A DNA stretch of 64,000 bases. It comes from Pseudomonas paracarnis. Its GTDB lineage: Bacteria; Pseudomonadota; Gammaproteobacteria; Pseudomonadales; Pseudomonadaceae. Below the pieces are notes generated by a model, which saw only the letters and a list, made by a program, of their open reading frames with translations, was not told the DNA's origin and ran no database searches. The stretch covers positions 372,001 to 436,000 of the forward strand of contig NZ_CAJFCN010000005.1 of NCBI RefSeq assembly GCF_904063055.1, written 5' to 3'. This document shows positions 20,143 through 27,699 of the stretch, one piece after another (the first letter of the stretch is position 1; every line of letters begins with the position of its first letter). The position numbers and the translations under genes are program-made.

Positions 20143-22563
20143 ATGTACGCGGCCCAATGTGGGAGTTGGCTTGCCGGCGATAGCGGTGGGGCAGTTGTGG
20201 ATAAGTTGACTGATCCTGCGCTATCGCAGGCAAGCCAGCTCCCACAGTTATTGCGCTGGGCTTTGGGTTGTGTGGTGTTGGTGGTTGCCCTGCTATGGCT
20301 GGCCGATCGTATCTGGCCCTTGCCCCTGCCCCAGGACGGCCTGGCCCGGGTAGTGCTGGCCGAAGATGGCACACCACTGTGGCGATTCGCCGATGCCGAT
20401 GGCGTATGGCGCTACCCGGTACACACCAGCGAAGTTTCGCCTTATTACCTCGACGCGTTGCTCACCTATGAAGACCGTTGGTTCTACCAGCACCCCGGCG
20501 TAAACCCGTTGGCGCTGGTGCGTGCGACCTGGCAAAACCTGAGCGGCGCGCGGGTGGTGTCCGGCGGCAGCACTTTGTCGATGCAGGTTGCGCGCCTGCT
20601 CGACCCACATTCACGCACCCTGCACGGCAAGTTACGCCAGCTGTGGCGTACCGCGCAGCTGGAGTGGCACCTGTCCAAGGACGAAATCCTCAACCTGTAC
20701 CTGAACCGCGCACCTTTCGGCGGCACGCTGCAGGGCGTGGCGGCGGCAAGCTGGGCGTACCTGGGCAAGTCACCGTCTCAGCTGACTCACGCCGAAGCCG
20801 CGTTGCTCGCGGTGTTGCCCCAGGCGCCAAGCCGTTTGCGCCCGGACCGTCATCCGCAGCGCGCCCAGGACGCCCGCGACAAAGTGCTGCGCCGCCTGGC
20901 CGAGTTTCAGGTATGGCCGCAATCGGCGGTTGATGAAGCCCTGGAAGAACCCCTGCTGCTCGCCCCACGCTTGGAACCTAGCCTGGCGCCTCTGCTCGCA
21001 CGCCGGCTGAACCGCCCCGACAGCCCGCCGCTGATTCGCACCACCCTGGATGCCACCTTGCAACGCCGTCTGGAAGACCTGTTGCTGGGCTGGCGCGCAC
21101 GCCTGCCGGAACACACCTCGGCGGCCATCCTGGTGGTGGAAGAAGAAAGCATGGCGGTGCGCGCCTACCTGGGGTCGGTGGATATCAACGACACCAAGCG
21201 CTTTGGCCATGTGGACATGATCAGCGCGCTGCGTTCGCCCGGTTCCACCTTGAAACCTTTTCTCTACGGGATGGCGTTGGACGACGGCCTGATTCACTCC
21301 GAATCGCTGTTGCAGGACGTGCCTCGACGTTATGGTGACTACCGCCCTGGCAACTTTTCCATGGGCTTTACCGGGGCAGTGCCGGCGAGCACGGCGTTGT
21401 CCAGCTCGTTGAACCTGCCGGCGGTGCAGCTGCTGGAAGCCTACGGGCCCAAGCGCTTTGCCGCGCAGATGCGCATCGGTGGCGTGCCGTTGGCGTTGCC
21501 GGCATTGGCCGAGCCGAACCTGGCGCTGATCCTCGGCGGTGCGGGCAGTCGCCTGGAGGACCTGGTGAGTGGCTACAGCGCCCTGGCCCGCGATGGCAAG
21601 AGCGCCACCCTGCGGTTGCAACCGGACGATGCGCTCAGGGAGCGGCCTTTGCTGTCGCCCGGCGCCGCCTGGATTGTGCGGCGCATCCTCAGCGGCCAGG
21701 CGCGGCCCGACCGCGACCCGCGTGCCGAGCTGGTCCAACGCCCGGTGCTGGCGTGGAAGACCGGTACCAGCTATGGCTTTCGCGATGCCTGGGCGATTGG
21801 CGTAGGCCCGCGTTACCTGATCGGCGTATGGATCGGCCGGCCCGATGGCACGCCGGTACCCGGGCAATTCGGCCTGGCGTCGGCAGCGCCGTTGATGCTG
21901 CAGGTGCACGACGTGCTGACCAACCGCGACAGCCAGCGCGGCATCAGTGCGCCGGTCAAACCGGTGCCTGCCAATATCGGCGTGGCGGCGATCTGTTGGC
22001 CGCTGGGCCAGCCCATGAGCCGCAGCGACCCCAACTGCCGCCGCCAGCGTTTTGCCTGGACCCTGGACAACACCACGCCGCCGACCTTGCAGGCATTGGA
22101 TCAACCCTTGAGTGTGGGCTTGATGGAAAGCATCTGGGTTAACACCAAAGGCTTGCGGGTCGATGCCCATTGTCCTGGCGCAACCTCCAAAAGCATTGCC
22201 CTATGGCCGGCACCGCTGGAGCCTTGGTTACCCAGGGTTGAACGCCGCGAAGCGCGCATCCCGGCGGCTGACCCGGACTGCCCGCCACCGGCGCTGGCCG
22301 CGTCATCGCCGTTGTCCATCGTAGGCGTACGCGAGGGCGATCAATTGCGTCTGCCCGCTGCCAGTCAGCAAGCCTTGCGCCTGAACATCTCCGCCCTGGG
22401 CGGCAGTGGCCGGCGTTGGTGGTTCCTCAATGGTGCGCCGTTGGGCGACAGCGCCAATCAGGACAGCATCAATGCCAGTTTTGAACGGCTGGGCCGTTAT
22501 CAGCTCAGCGTATTGGATGAAGCCGGTCAAACCGCCAGGCTCGAATTCAGCGTTGTCGACTGA
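20143..22563 (+). CDS. pbpC: Penicillin-binding protein 1C, 5' end overlapped by a REPIN
   Basis: A bifunctional peptidoglycan synthase of class A. Numbered from the ATG at 20143, the transglycosylase domain has catalytic Glu110 in YEDRWFYQHPGVN. The transpeptidase has SxxK as S368-T-L-K371 and KTGTS at 539-543, and a C-terminal BiPBP_C-like domain completes the 806 residues. The membrane anchor (LGCVVLVVALLWLADRIW) begins near residue 41. Residues 6-35 are encoded by a REPIN (20158-20246), so the annotated N-terminus is repeat-derived. There is no ATG between the REPIN and the anchor; alternative starts are TTG 20251, TTG 20263 or a nearby GTG. Neither option has a good ribosome site. Confidence 0.9.
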   Translation: MYAAQCGSWLAGDSGGAVVDKLTDPALSQASQLPQLLRWALGCVVLVVALLWLADRIWPLPLPQDGLARVVLAEDGTPLWRFADADGVWRYPVHTSEVSPYYLDALLTYEDRWFYQHPGVNPLALVRATWQNLSGARVVSGGSTLSMQVARLLDPHSRTLHGKLRQLWRTAQLEWHLSKDEILNLYLNRAPFGGTLQGVAAASWAYLGKSPSQLTHAEAALLAVLPQAPSRLRPDRHPQRAQDARDKVLRRLAEFQVWPQSAVDEALEEPLLLAPRLEPSLAPLLARRLNRPDSPPLIRTTLDATLQRRLEDLLLGWRARLPEHTSAAILVVEEESMAVRAYLGSVDINDTKRFGHVDMISALRSPGSTLKPFLYGMALDDGLIHSESLLQDVPRRYGDYRPGNFSMGFTGAVPASTALSSSLNLPAVQLLEAYGPKRFAAQMRIGGVPLALPALAEPNLALILGGAGSRLEDLVSGYSALARDGKSATLRLQPDDALRERPLLSPGAAWIVRRILSGQARPDRDPRAELVQRPVLAWKTGTSYGFRDAWAIGVGPRYLIGVWIGRPDGTPVPGQFGLASAAPLMLQVHDVLTNRDSQRGISAPVKPVPANIGVAAICWPLGQPMSRSDPNCRRQRFAWTLDNTTPPTLQALDQPLSVGLMESIWVNTKGLRVDAHCPGATSKSIALWPAPLEPWLPRVERREARIPAADPDCPPPALAASSPLSIVGVREGDQLRLPAASQQALRLNISALGGSGRRWWFLNGAPLGDSANQDSINASFERLGRYQLSVLDEAGQTARLEFSVVD
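20158..20246. repeat. REPIN lying inside the 5' end of the pbpC frame
   Basis: Left arm TGTGGGAGTTGGCTTGCCGG, right arm GCAGGCAAGCCAGCTCCCAC. It is open in the pbpC frame from the ATG at 20143 and ends two bases before the codons for the membrane anchor. Confidence 0.9.
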
Positions 22564-22574
22564 TCGTTGCTGAT

Positions 22575-22622
22575 CGTTCCCACGCTCTGCGTGGGAACGC
22601 CGCCTGGGACGCTCCGCGTCCC
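22575..22622. repeat. Two consecutive REP-like hairpins
   Basis: CGTTCCCACGCTCTGCGTGGGAACG (22575-22599) is followed by GGGACGCTCCGCGTCCC (22606-22622). They sit between pbpC and the MazG-like gene and may stop transcription from pbpC. Confidence 0.75.
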
Positions 22623-22659
22623 GTCATGGGGTAAGCTATACCCATTCAGGAGCCCGCGC

Positions 22660-22968
22660 ATGAACCTCGAACACCTCACCGAACGGCTGCACCGCATCCG
22701 CGATACCAATGACTGGAAACAGTTTCACAGCCCGAAAAACCTGGCCATGGCTGCCAGCGTGGAAATGGCCGAGCTGGTGGAAATCTTCCAATGGCTCACC
22801 GAAGACCAATCCCGCCAACTGCCCGCCGATAAACTCGCCCATGCGGGCCAGGAGGTCGGTGATATCGTCCTGTACCTGCTGTTGCTGTGCAGTGAACTGG
22901 GCCTGGATATGAACGAAGTGGTGCGCGCCAAACTGGCCGATAGCGAACGGCGGTTTGCCCATGAGTGA
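22660..22968 (+). CDS. MazG-like nucleotide pyrophosphohydrolase
   Basis: A 102-residue all-alpha NTP pyrophosphohydrolase of the MazG/RS21-C6 type. The metal-binding pattern is E35-x2-E38 in EMAELVEIFQWL and E65-x2-D68 in EVGDIVLYLLLL. Such enzymes cleave (d)NTPs, often non-canonical ones, to the monophosphate and pyrophosphate. The start at 22660 has TCAGGAG ahead; an upstream extension crosses REP sequence and is rejected. The end overlaps the cmoM start by 8 bases, so the two are probably coupled. Confidence 0.9.
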   Translation: MNLEHLTERLHRIRDTNDWKQFHSPKNLAMAASVEMAELVEIFQWLTEDQSRQLPADKLAHAGQEVGDIVLYLLLLCSELGLDMNEVVRAKLADSERRFAHE

Positions 22969-23710
22969 TCGTCATTTCGACCAGTTGGCCACGCGCTTTG
23001 CCGAAAAAATCTACGGCGGCGCCAAGGGCGCGATTCGCCTGGCGGTGCTCCAGGCCGACCTGGTAGAAGCCTTGCCGCAACGCCCATTGCGCGTGCTGGA
23101 TATCGGTGCAGGCCTGGGGCATATGTCGCTGTGGCTGGCCGAGCAGGGCCACGAGGTAACCCTGGCCGAACCCGCTGCGCCGATGCTTGAAGGGGCGCGT
23201 CAGCGCTTTGCTGACGCCGGCCAGACCGCGACCTTTATTCATGCACCGTGGCAGGACTTGCTCGGCCAACTCACCGAGCCTTACGATCTGGTGCTGTGCC
23301 ATGCCGTGCTGGAGTGGTTGGCCGAGCCCCACGCCATCCTGCCGGTGCTGCACCAACTGACGCTGCCGGGGGGCTGGTTGTCCCTGGCCTTCTACAACCG
23401 TGATGCGTTGATCTACCGCAACCTGCTCAAAGGCCACTTCCGCAAAATGCGCAAGAACGACATGGCCGGCGAAAAGCAGAGCCTGACGCCGCAACAACCC
23501 CTGGACCCACGGGAGTTGGCGACGCAACTCGAAGGGCTGTGGCAGGTCGAAAGCCAAAGTGGCGTGCGGGTGTTCCACGACTATATGCCGGTGGAATTCC
23601 AGGCGCGCGCCAACCTGCAGGACTTGTTGGAGATGGAGCTCGCTCACCGTCGTCACCCAAGCTTTGCCGGGCTTGGGCGATATTTGCACTGGATCTGCCG
23701 CCCGGTTTAA
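22961..23710 (+). CDS. cmoM: tRNA 5-carboxymethoxyuridine methyltransferase
   Basis: A 249-residue class I SAM methyltransferase resembling E. coli CmoM (formerly SmtA), which methylates cmo5U34 to mcmo5U34 in some tRNAs. It shows motif [10 protein letters not shown] (45-53), a [11 protein letters not shown] stretch as in CmoM, and the late [10 protein letters not shown] motif. The start is the ATG at 22961, inside the end of the MazG-like gene. An upstream in-frame TTG is less likely. The functional assignment rests on family resemblance. Confidence 0.88.
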   Translation: MSDRHFDQLATRFAEKIYGGAKGAIRLAVLQADLVEALPQRPLRVLDIGAGLGHMSLWLAEQGHEVTLAEPAAPMLEGARQRFADAGQTATFIHAPWQDLLGQLTEPYDLVLCHAVLEWLAEPHAILPVLHQLTLPGGWLSLAFYNRDALIYRNLLKGHFRKMRKNDMAGEKQSLTPQQPLDPRELATQLEGLWQVESQSGVRVFHDYMPVEFQARANLQDLLEMELAHRRHPSFAGLGRYLHWICRPV

Positions 23711-23733
23711 GCGGCCCAGCGTGGGAGGTCGAC

Positions 23734-24336
23734 ATGCGTCGTCTCGGTTTAATCCTGTTGTCTTTAGGTCTTGGGGCTTGTTCGAGCCCCAACCCTTACG
23801 TCGCCAGTTCGGCACCGATGCCGCCGGCGCCCGCCCAGGCAGCCACTACCTTTGATGCCAGCGCTTACCCCGCGCCGGTACGCGACTATGGCGCCTACCG
23901 CAGTTGGGGCTGGCTCAACGGCCAGTTGCCGGCGGGTACGGCCTGGGCCGATTCGGCGCAGATTGCCGAGGCGGTCAGCAGCGCTCTCGACCAGCGTGGC
24001 TTGCGTCCCTTGCATGACAAGCGTGCGCCCGACCTGCTGGTGAGCGCTGATGTACGCCTGGAAAAACGCCTGCGCCAGGTCCAGGATGATTACGGGTATG
24101 GCTACGGTGGCTACAACCGTTATGGCAATGGTTATGGCATGTACAACAGCGTGCCTGTGGTGCGTACCTATGAAGTGACAGTGGCCGTGGCGCGTATCAG
24201 CCTGTTCGATGCACGCACCCGCCAGCCGGTGTGGAGCACCAGCGCCGAAACCACCAGCCAGGGCAGCCTGAGCGAACGCGCCGATAGCTTGCGCAAGGCG
24301 ATGCAGAAGGCAATGGCCGCCTATCCGCCCAGTTAG
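23734..24336 (+). CDS. DUF4136 lipoprotein, Gly/Tyr-rich insert
   Basis: A 200-residue lipoprotein ([16 protein letters not shown], lipobox Cys16) of the DUF4136 family, function unknown. The typical pattern is present: F-D-x-Y...YRSWGWLNG near the start and a C-terminal helix ending [19 protein letters not shown] Gly/Tyr-rich stretch ([17 protein letters not shown]) interrupts the middle. ATG at 23734 has GGGAGGTCGAC ahead. A paralogue follows 44 bases downstream. Confidence 0.88.
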   Translation: MRRLGLILLSLGLGACSSPNPYVASSAPMPPAPAQAATTFDASAYPAPVRDYGAYRSWGWLNGQLPAGTAWADSAQIAEAVSSALDQRGLRPLHDKRAPDLLVSADVRLEKRLRQVQDDYGYGYGGYNRYGNGYGMYNSVPVVRTYEVTVAVARISLFDARTRQPVWSTSAETTSQGSLSERADSLRKAMQKAMAAYPPS

Positions 24337-24380
24337 CAGCTATTCTCATTACAGGCCCACGTTGTTTTTTGGAGAACACC

Positions 24381-24938
24381 ATGCTTCGTCGCATCGCTGC
24401 ACTCGCTGTTGTCATGTTGCTGGGCGGTTGCCAGAGCAACCAGGTCAACCATGATTTCGACGCCAGCCGAGACTTCGGCGCCTATCGCAATTGGGCCTGG
24501 AAAGACCCGGCGTTGCAGTACCGTCCCGATGACCCGCGAATCAAGAGCGACCTCACCGAGCAACGCATCCGCCAGGCCGTGGGCGAACAGCTGGATCAGC
24601 GCGGTTTGCGTCCTGCGGCGGCGGGTACCAAGGCAGACCTGAATGTGCAGGCCTATTTGATTGTCGAAGACCGCCAGCAGCAAGTCACCACCAACTATGG
24701 CGGTGCCTGGGGCGGCCCGTGGAATGGTTATTGGGGCGCGCCGATGTACAACGAAACGCGCAATATCACCTACAAAGTGGCGACCATCCAGATCGACCTG
24801 CTCGACGGCAAGGACGGCAAACTGGTGTGGCGCGGCAGCGACGAACAAATGATGGCCAGCACGCCAAACCCCGAGGATCGCAACAAGGCCATCCGCAGCA
24901 CTGTGACCAAGATCCTCTCCAACTACCCGCCGCGCTGA
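24381..24938 (+). CDS. DUF4136 lipoprotein, paralogue of the previous gene
   Basis: A 185-residue lipoprotein (MLRRIAALAVVMLLGGC, Cys17) with the same fold pattern as its neighbour: FDASRDFGAYRNWAWKDP, DLNVQAYLIVEDRQQ and a C-terminal AIRSTVTKILSNYPP. The middle is Gly/Trp-rich (GGAWGGPWNGYWGAP). The start at 24381 follows TTGGAGAACACC. The tandem arrangement suggests an old duplication. The pair probably forms one transcription unit ending at the REPIN. Confidence 0.88.
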   Translation: MLRRIAALAVVMLLGGCQSNQVNHDFDASRDFGAYRNWAWKDPALQYRPDDPRIKSDLTEQRIRQAVGEQLDQRGLRPAAAGTKADLNVQAYLIVEDRQQQVTTNYGGAWGGPWNGYWGAPMYNETRNITYKVATIQIDLLDGKDGKLVWRGSDEQMMASTPNPEDRNKAIRSTVTKILSNYPPR

Positions 24939-24956
24939 TCACCCCCCCCTCACCCC

Positions 24957-25041
24957 TGTGGGAGCTGGCTCGCGAAAGCGGTGTGTCACTCACTGCTTCA
25001 GTGACTGACACACCGCTTTCGCAGGCAAGCCAGCTCCCACA
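24957..25041. repeat. REPIN after the DUF4136 pair
   Basis: Left arm TGTGGGAGCTGGCTCGCGAA is shortened relative to others. The right arm is GCAGGCAAGCCAGCTCCCAC. The loop holds AGTGACTGACACACCGC, common to several REPINs here. Confidence 0.85.
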
Positions 25042-25205
25042 TTTGATCTTCAGTGTTTTGAGCATAGCGTTCGCTTAGCTGAGTTGTATTAGGGGGCCGA
25101 CATTCAGGGCATCTCCGCCAGTCGCCAATGTGGCGAGTTGCCAGCAACCTGTCGAAGCCTTGTCTACACTCCAGTGCAACGGAGAGTTAGCGCAGGAGTG
25201 CTTCG

Positions 25206-27149
25206 ATGTCTCCCCGATTCGGTTCCAGACAGCGTGGTGCAATAGGCTTGATGGCGGCAGGCACCTTGGCCTTGGCTCTGGTGTTCACGTTGCTGGCGGT
25301 CGACAGCGGGCGCTTGTATCTGGAAAAGCGCAAGCTGCAATCCGTCGCCGACACCTCGGCGTTGGAAGCCGCTGGTCTGGGTGGCCAGTGCGGTACCAAC
25401 ACCACCGCGAACGCCTATGCCACGCAAAATGCGGCGCGCAACGGTTTTGTGGTCGGTAATGGCAGCACCCTGGCGGTGACATGCGGCACCCTGGCGACCA
25501 ACGCCCTCAACACCCGTGTGTTCAGCGCCGATGCCACCAAGAGTGACGCAATCCGCGTGGTGGCCTCGCGCACCGTCCTGACCAGCATCGCCAATGGCCT
25601 GTGGAACCTGTTCAGCGGCGCGCCGATCAACCCGCAGATCAACTTGAGCGCCACCGCCGTCGCGGCGACACCGCCGCCCGTGGCGCAGTTGTCGATCCGC
25701 AGCAGCCTGGCCAGCGTCGATTCAGGCAAATCCCCACTACTTAACCTGGTCATCGGCAACCTGCTCGGCGGTAACCTGTCGCTCACGGCGGCGGGTTGGA
25801 ACGGTTTGCTGCAGACCAACGTCAACCTGCTCAGTTACCTGGACCAACTGGCGATCAACCTGAACGTGAAGGCCGGTGACTACGATGCCTTGCTCAGTAC
25901 CGCAGTCTCGGCTACTCAACTGATCGACGCTGCGGTGAAGGTCTTGCAGAAAAACGGCGCAGCGGCCACGGCGGTCATCAATGATGTGATTTCGATTCAA
26001 GCGATTGCGCCGAACAGCAAGCTGTTGACCGTGGGTGACCTGATCGACATCGCCACCGGCACGCCGACGGCGGCGCTGAACAGTAACGTGCAGTTGTTTC
26101 AGTTGCTGGAGGCGGTGGCGCAGTTGTCCAGTAGCAAGAATGCGGTGAGCGCGGCGGCGCAGGTCGCGATTCCGCTGGTGGGCAATGTGTCGATCCAGAC
26201 CAAGGTCATCGAACCGCCGCAGCTGTCGGCCATTGGCAATCCAGCGTTGGCGAAGAAGGGCTTATTGAATACCCCGCCGACCGATCAGATTTTTGTACGC
26301 ACTGCGCAAGTGCGTACGTTGGTGACTGTACAGGCGCCGATCATCAAGGCGGTTTCTGGCGTGGCGTCCATATTGACAGGCCTGGGCACGCCGGTGTCCC
26401 AGGTGGTCAAGGGCTTGTTGAATCTCAACCTGCCGGCGGTGGTTGGCGGTGTGTTGTGCCTGGTGGCCTGCAATGTGGCTGACGTCGATGTCACAACATC
26501 GCTAGGCATTTACATCGAAGCCGGCAGTGCGCAAACCAATGTCACGGATTTCAATTGCGACTCGCCGGCTTCCAAGTCCTTGACAGTGAAAACCACCACG
26601 TCCCTGGCTACCTTGGCCGTCGGTACGGTGGATCCGGCGGCGGCTTTTTCTTCCTCCGCAGCAGTCAATGTACAGCCCGTCAGATTGATCGATTTTGGCG
26701 AGCGCTACTGCGTCGTCCTGACGCTGCTGTGCAGCCCCAACCGTACGCCTAATGTGGGGGGCGGTTTGCTGTTGAAAGCCAACTCCACCATTGCCGCGCA
26801 AACCAGCACGATGGTGTTTGCGCCGGTGGCCGAGATGAATGCGCCGCCCACCTACAAGTTCGCGCCGGGTACCGCCAATATCGTCGGCAGCCTGGCGGCG
26901 ACCCTTAATGGCTTGCAGGTGACTTATGCACCGCCCAGCGGCAGTGTTTCCAATGGTGCGCTGGCAGGGGTTGCCGGGCTGTTGGCGACTATCACTACGG
27001 CGGTGGTGGGGTTGATCCAGAACGTGCTGTCGCCGATTCTCGACCCTGTCGTCAACACTTTACTCAGCGCCTTGGGCATCAACCTGGGTAACGCCGAAGT
27101 CGGTGCCAATCTCTCTTGCCATATGGGCCGGGCTTATCTGGTGATTTAG
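25206..27149 (+). CDS. Tad-domain (TadG-like) pseudopilin-like protein
   Basis: A 647-residue protein starting with the Tad N-terminal pattern RQRGAIGLMAAG, a single hydrophobic helix (about 12-33) and VDSGRLYLEKRKLQSVADTSALEAA, as in TadG-like proteins of Flp pilus loci. The position-5 glutamate typical of processed pilins is absent (Met instead) after the possible G11 cleavage point. No von Willebrand A motif was seen. The long C-terminal part is Ala/Val/Leu/Asn-rich, low in charge, and contains TGLGTPVS (391-398), a motif also found in the lipoprotein at 43273-45069. ATG at 25206 has GCAGGAG upstream. It is transcribed opposite to the PprA gene. Confidence 0.85.
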   Translation: MSPRFGSRQRGAIGLMAAGTLALALVFTLLAVDSGRLYLEKRKLQSVADTSALEAAGLGGQCGTNTTANAYATQNAARNGFVVGNGSTLAVTCGTLATNALNTRVFSADATKSDAIRVVASRTVLTSIANGLWNLFSGAPINPQINLSATAVAATPPPVAQLSIRSSLASVDSGKSPLLNLVIGNLLGGNLSLTAAGWNGLLQTNVNLLSYLDQLAINLNVKAGDYDALLSTAVSATQLIDAAVKVLQKNGAAATAVINDVISIQAIAPNSKLLTVGDLIDIATGTPTAALNSNVQLFQLLEAVAQLSSSKNAVSAAAQVAIPLVGNVSIQTKVIEPPQLSAIGNPALAKKGLLNTPPTDQIFVRTAQVRTLVTVQAPIIKAVSGVASILTGLGTPVSQVVKGLLNLNLPAVVGGVLCLVACNVADVDVTTSLGIYIEAGSAQTNVTDFNCDSPASKSLTVKTTTSLATLAVGTVDPAAAFSSSAAVNVQPVRLIDFGERYCVVLTLLCSPNRTPNVGGGLLLKANSTIAAQTSTMVFAPVAEMNAPPTYKFAPGTANIVGSLAATLNGLQVTYAPPSGSVSNGALAGVAGLLATITTAVVGLIQNVLSPILDPVVNTLLSALGINLGNAEVGANLSCHMGRAYLVI

Positions 27150-27170
27150 CCTGTTGGTCTATCTAACGCG

Positions 27171-27366
27171 CCGCGTTCCAAATGTGGGGGCTTGTCTGGG
27201 ATGGCGGCCTGACAGCCGACGCCTATCTGGCTGACACCCCGCGTTCCAAATGTGGGAGCTGGCTTGCCTGCGATGGCGGCCTGACAGCCGACGCCGATCT
27301 GGCTGACACCCCGCGTTCCAAATGTGGGAGCTGGCTTGCCTGCGATAGCAGCCTGACAGCCGACAC
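27171..27366. repeat. Three tandem 68-72-base units each with one REP arm
   Basis: Each unit begins CCGCGTTCCAAATGTGGG (at 27171, 27239 and 27311) and contains one GGGAGCTGGCTTGCCTGCGA arm followed by GGCCTGACAGCCGAC. The first unit is shorter by 4 bases and degenerate. These are direct repeats of a single arm, unlike the inverted REPINs elsewhere. Confidence 0.85.
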
Positions 27367-27384
27367 AGGTATACCGAGTACATA

Positions 27385-27660
27385 TCCATTCCTGCGGTAA
27401 CGGCCACTTATGGTTCCGCTTTTACAGCGGCTCACTTTTGAAAAGCCCAAAAGTAAGCAAAACGCTCTTGCCCCACCACTCGGCACCTCGCCCAGGCTCG
27501 GTGTGCCCGTAATCCGCCAGTGATTTGGGGGGCCGCCGCCACGCGCCATCCATGGCGCGGGGCGGCTAAACCGGCATCCCTGCCGGTTTGCCCCCCAAAT
27601 CCCTGGCGAATTCCGGCCAGCGTGGTTTGACGGGGCGCTTAAGATCAAGATCAAAAGCAG
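27385..27660. repeat. Structured intergenic repeat element with nested hairpins
   Basis: Outer arms GATTTGGGGGG (27522-27532) and its complement (27591-27601) enclose two hairpins, one around GCGCCATCCATGGCGC and one of AAACCGGCATCCCTGCCGGT (from 27568). The flanks (TTTTGAAAAGCCCAAAAG, then GCAAAACGCTCTTGCC) are also part of what I remember as a recurrent intergenic sequence of P. fluorescens-group genomes. The memory of recurrence is not checked here. Confidence 0.65.
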
Positions 27661-27699
27661 ATCAAGAGCAGCTCGCTTCGCATCGTGGTTAGCGTTGAA

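Larger units (their letters stand above)
27150..27699. other. Repeat-rich intergenic region between TadG-like gene and pprA
   Basis: These 550 bases between two convergent genes hold a three-copy REP tandem (27171-27366) and a structured element (about 27385-27660). The open frames here read only repeat sequence, and I see no gene. Confidence 0.75.

Noticed and set aside
20770..22170. 466-codon minus-strand open frame
   Set aside because: Antisense shadow of pbpC. Arg/Gln/His-rich low-complexity translation without motifs.
27182..27400. Short open frames reading GSWLACDGG-type peptides
   Set aside because: They translate REP arms, which are open in this frame at many places (also 40641-40910 and 40891-41160).
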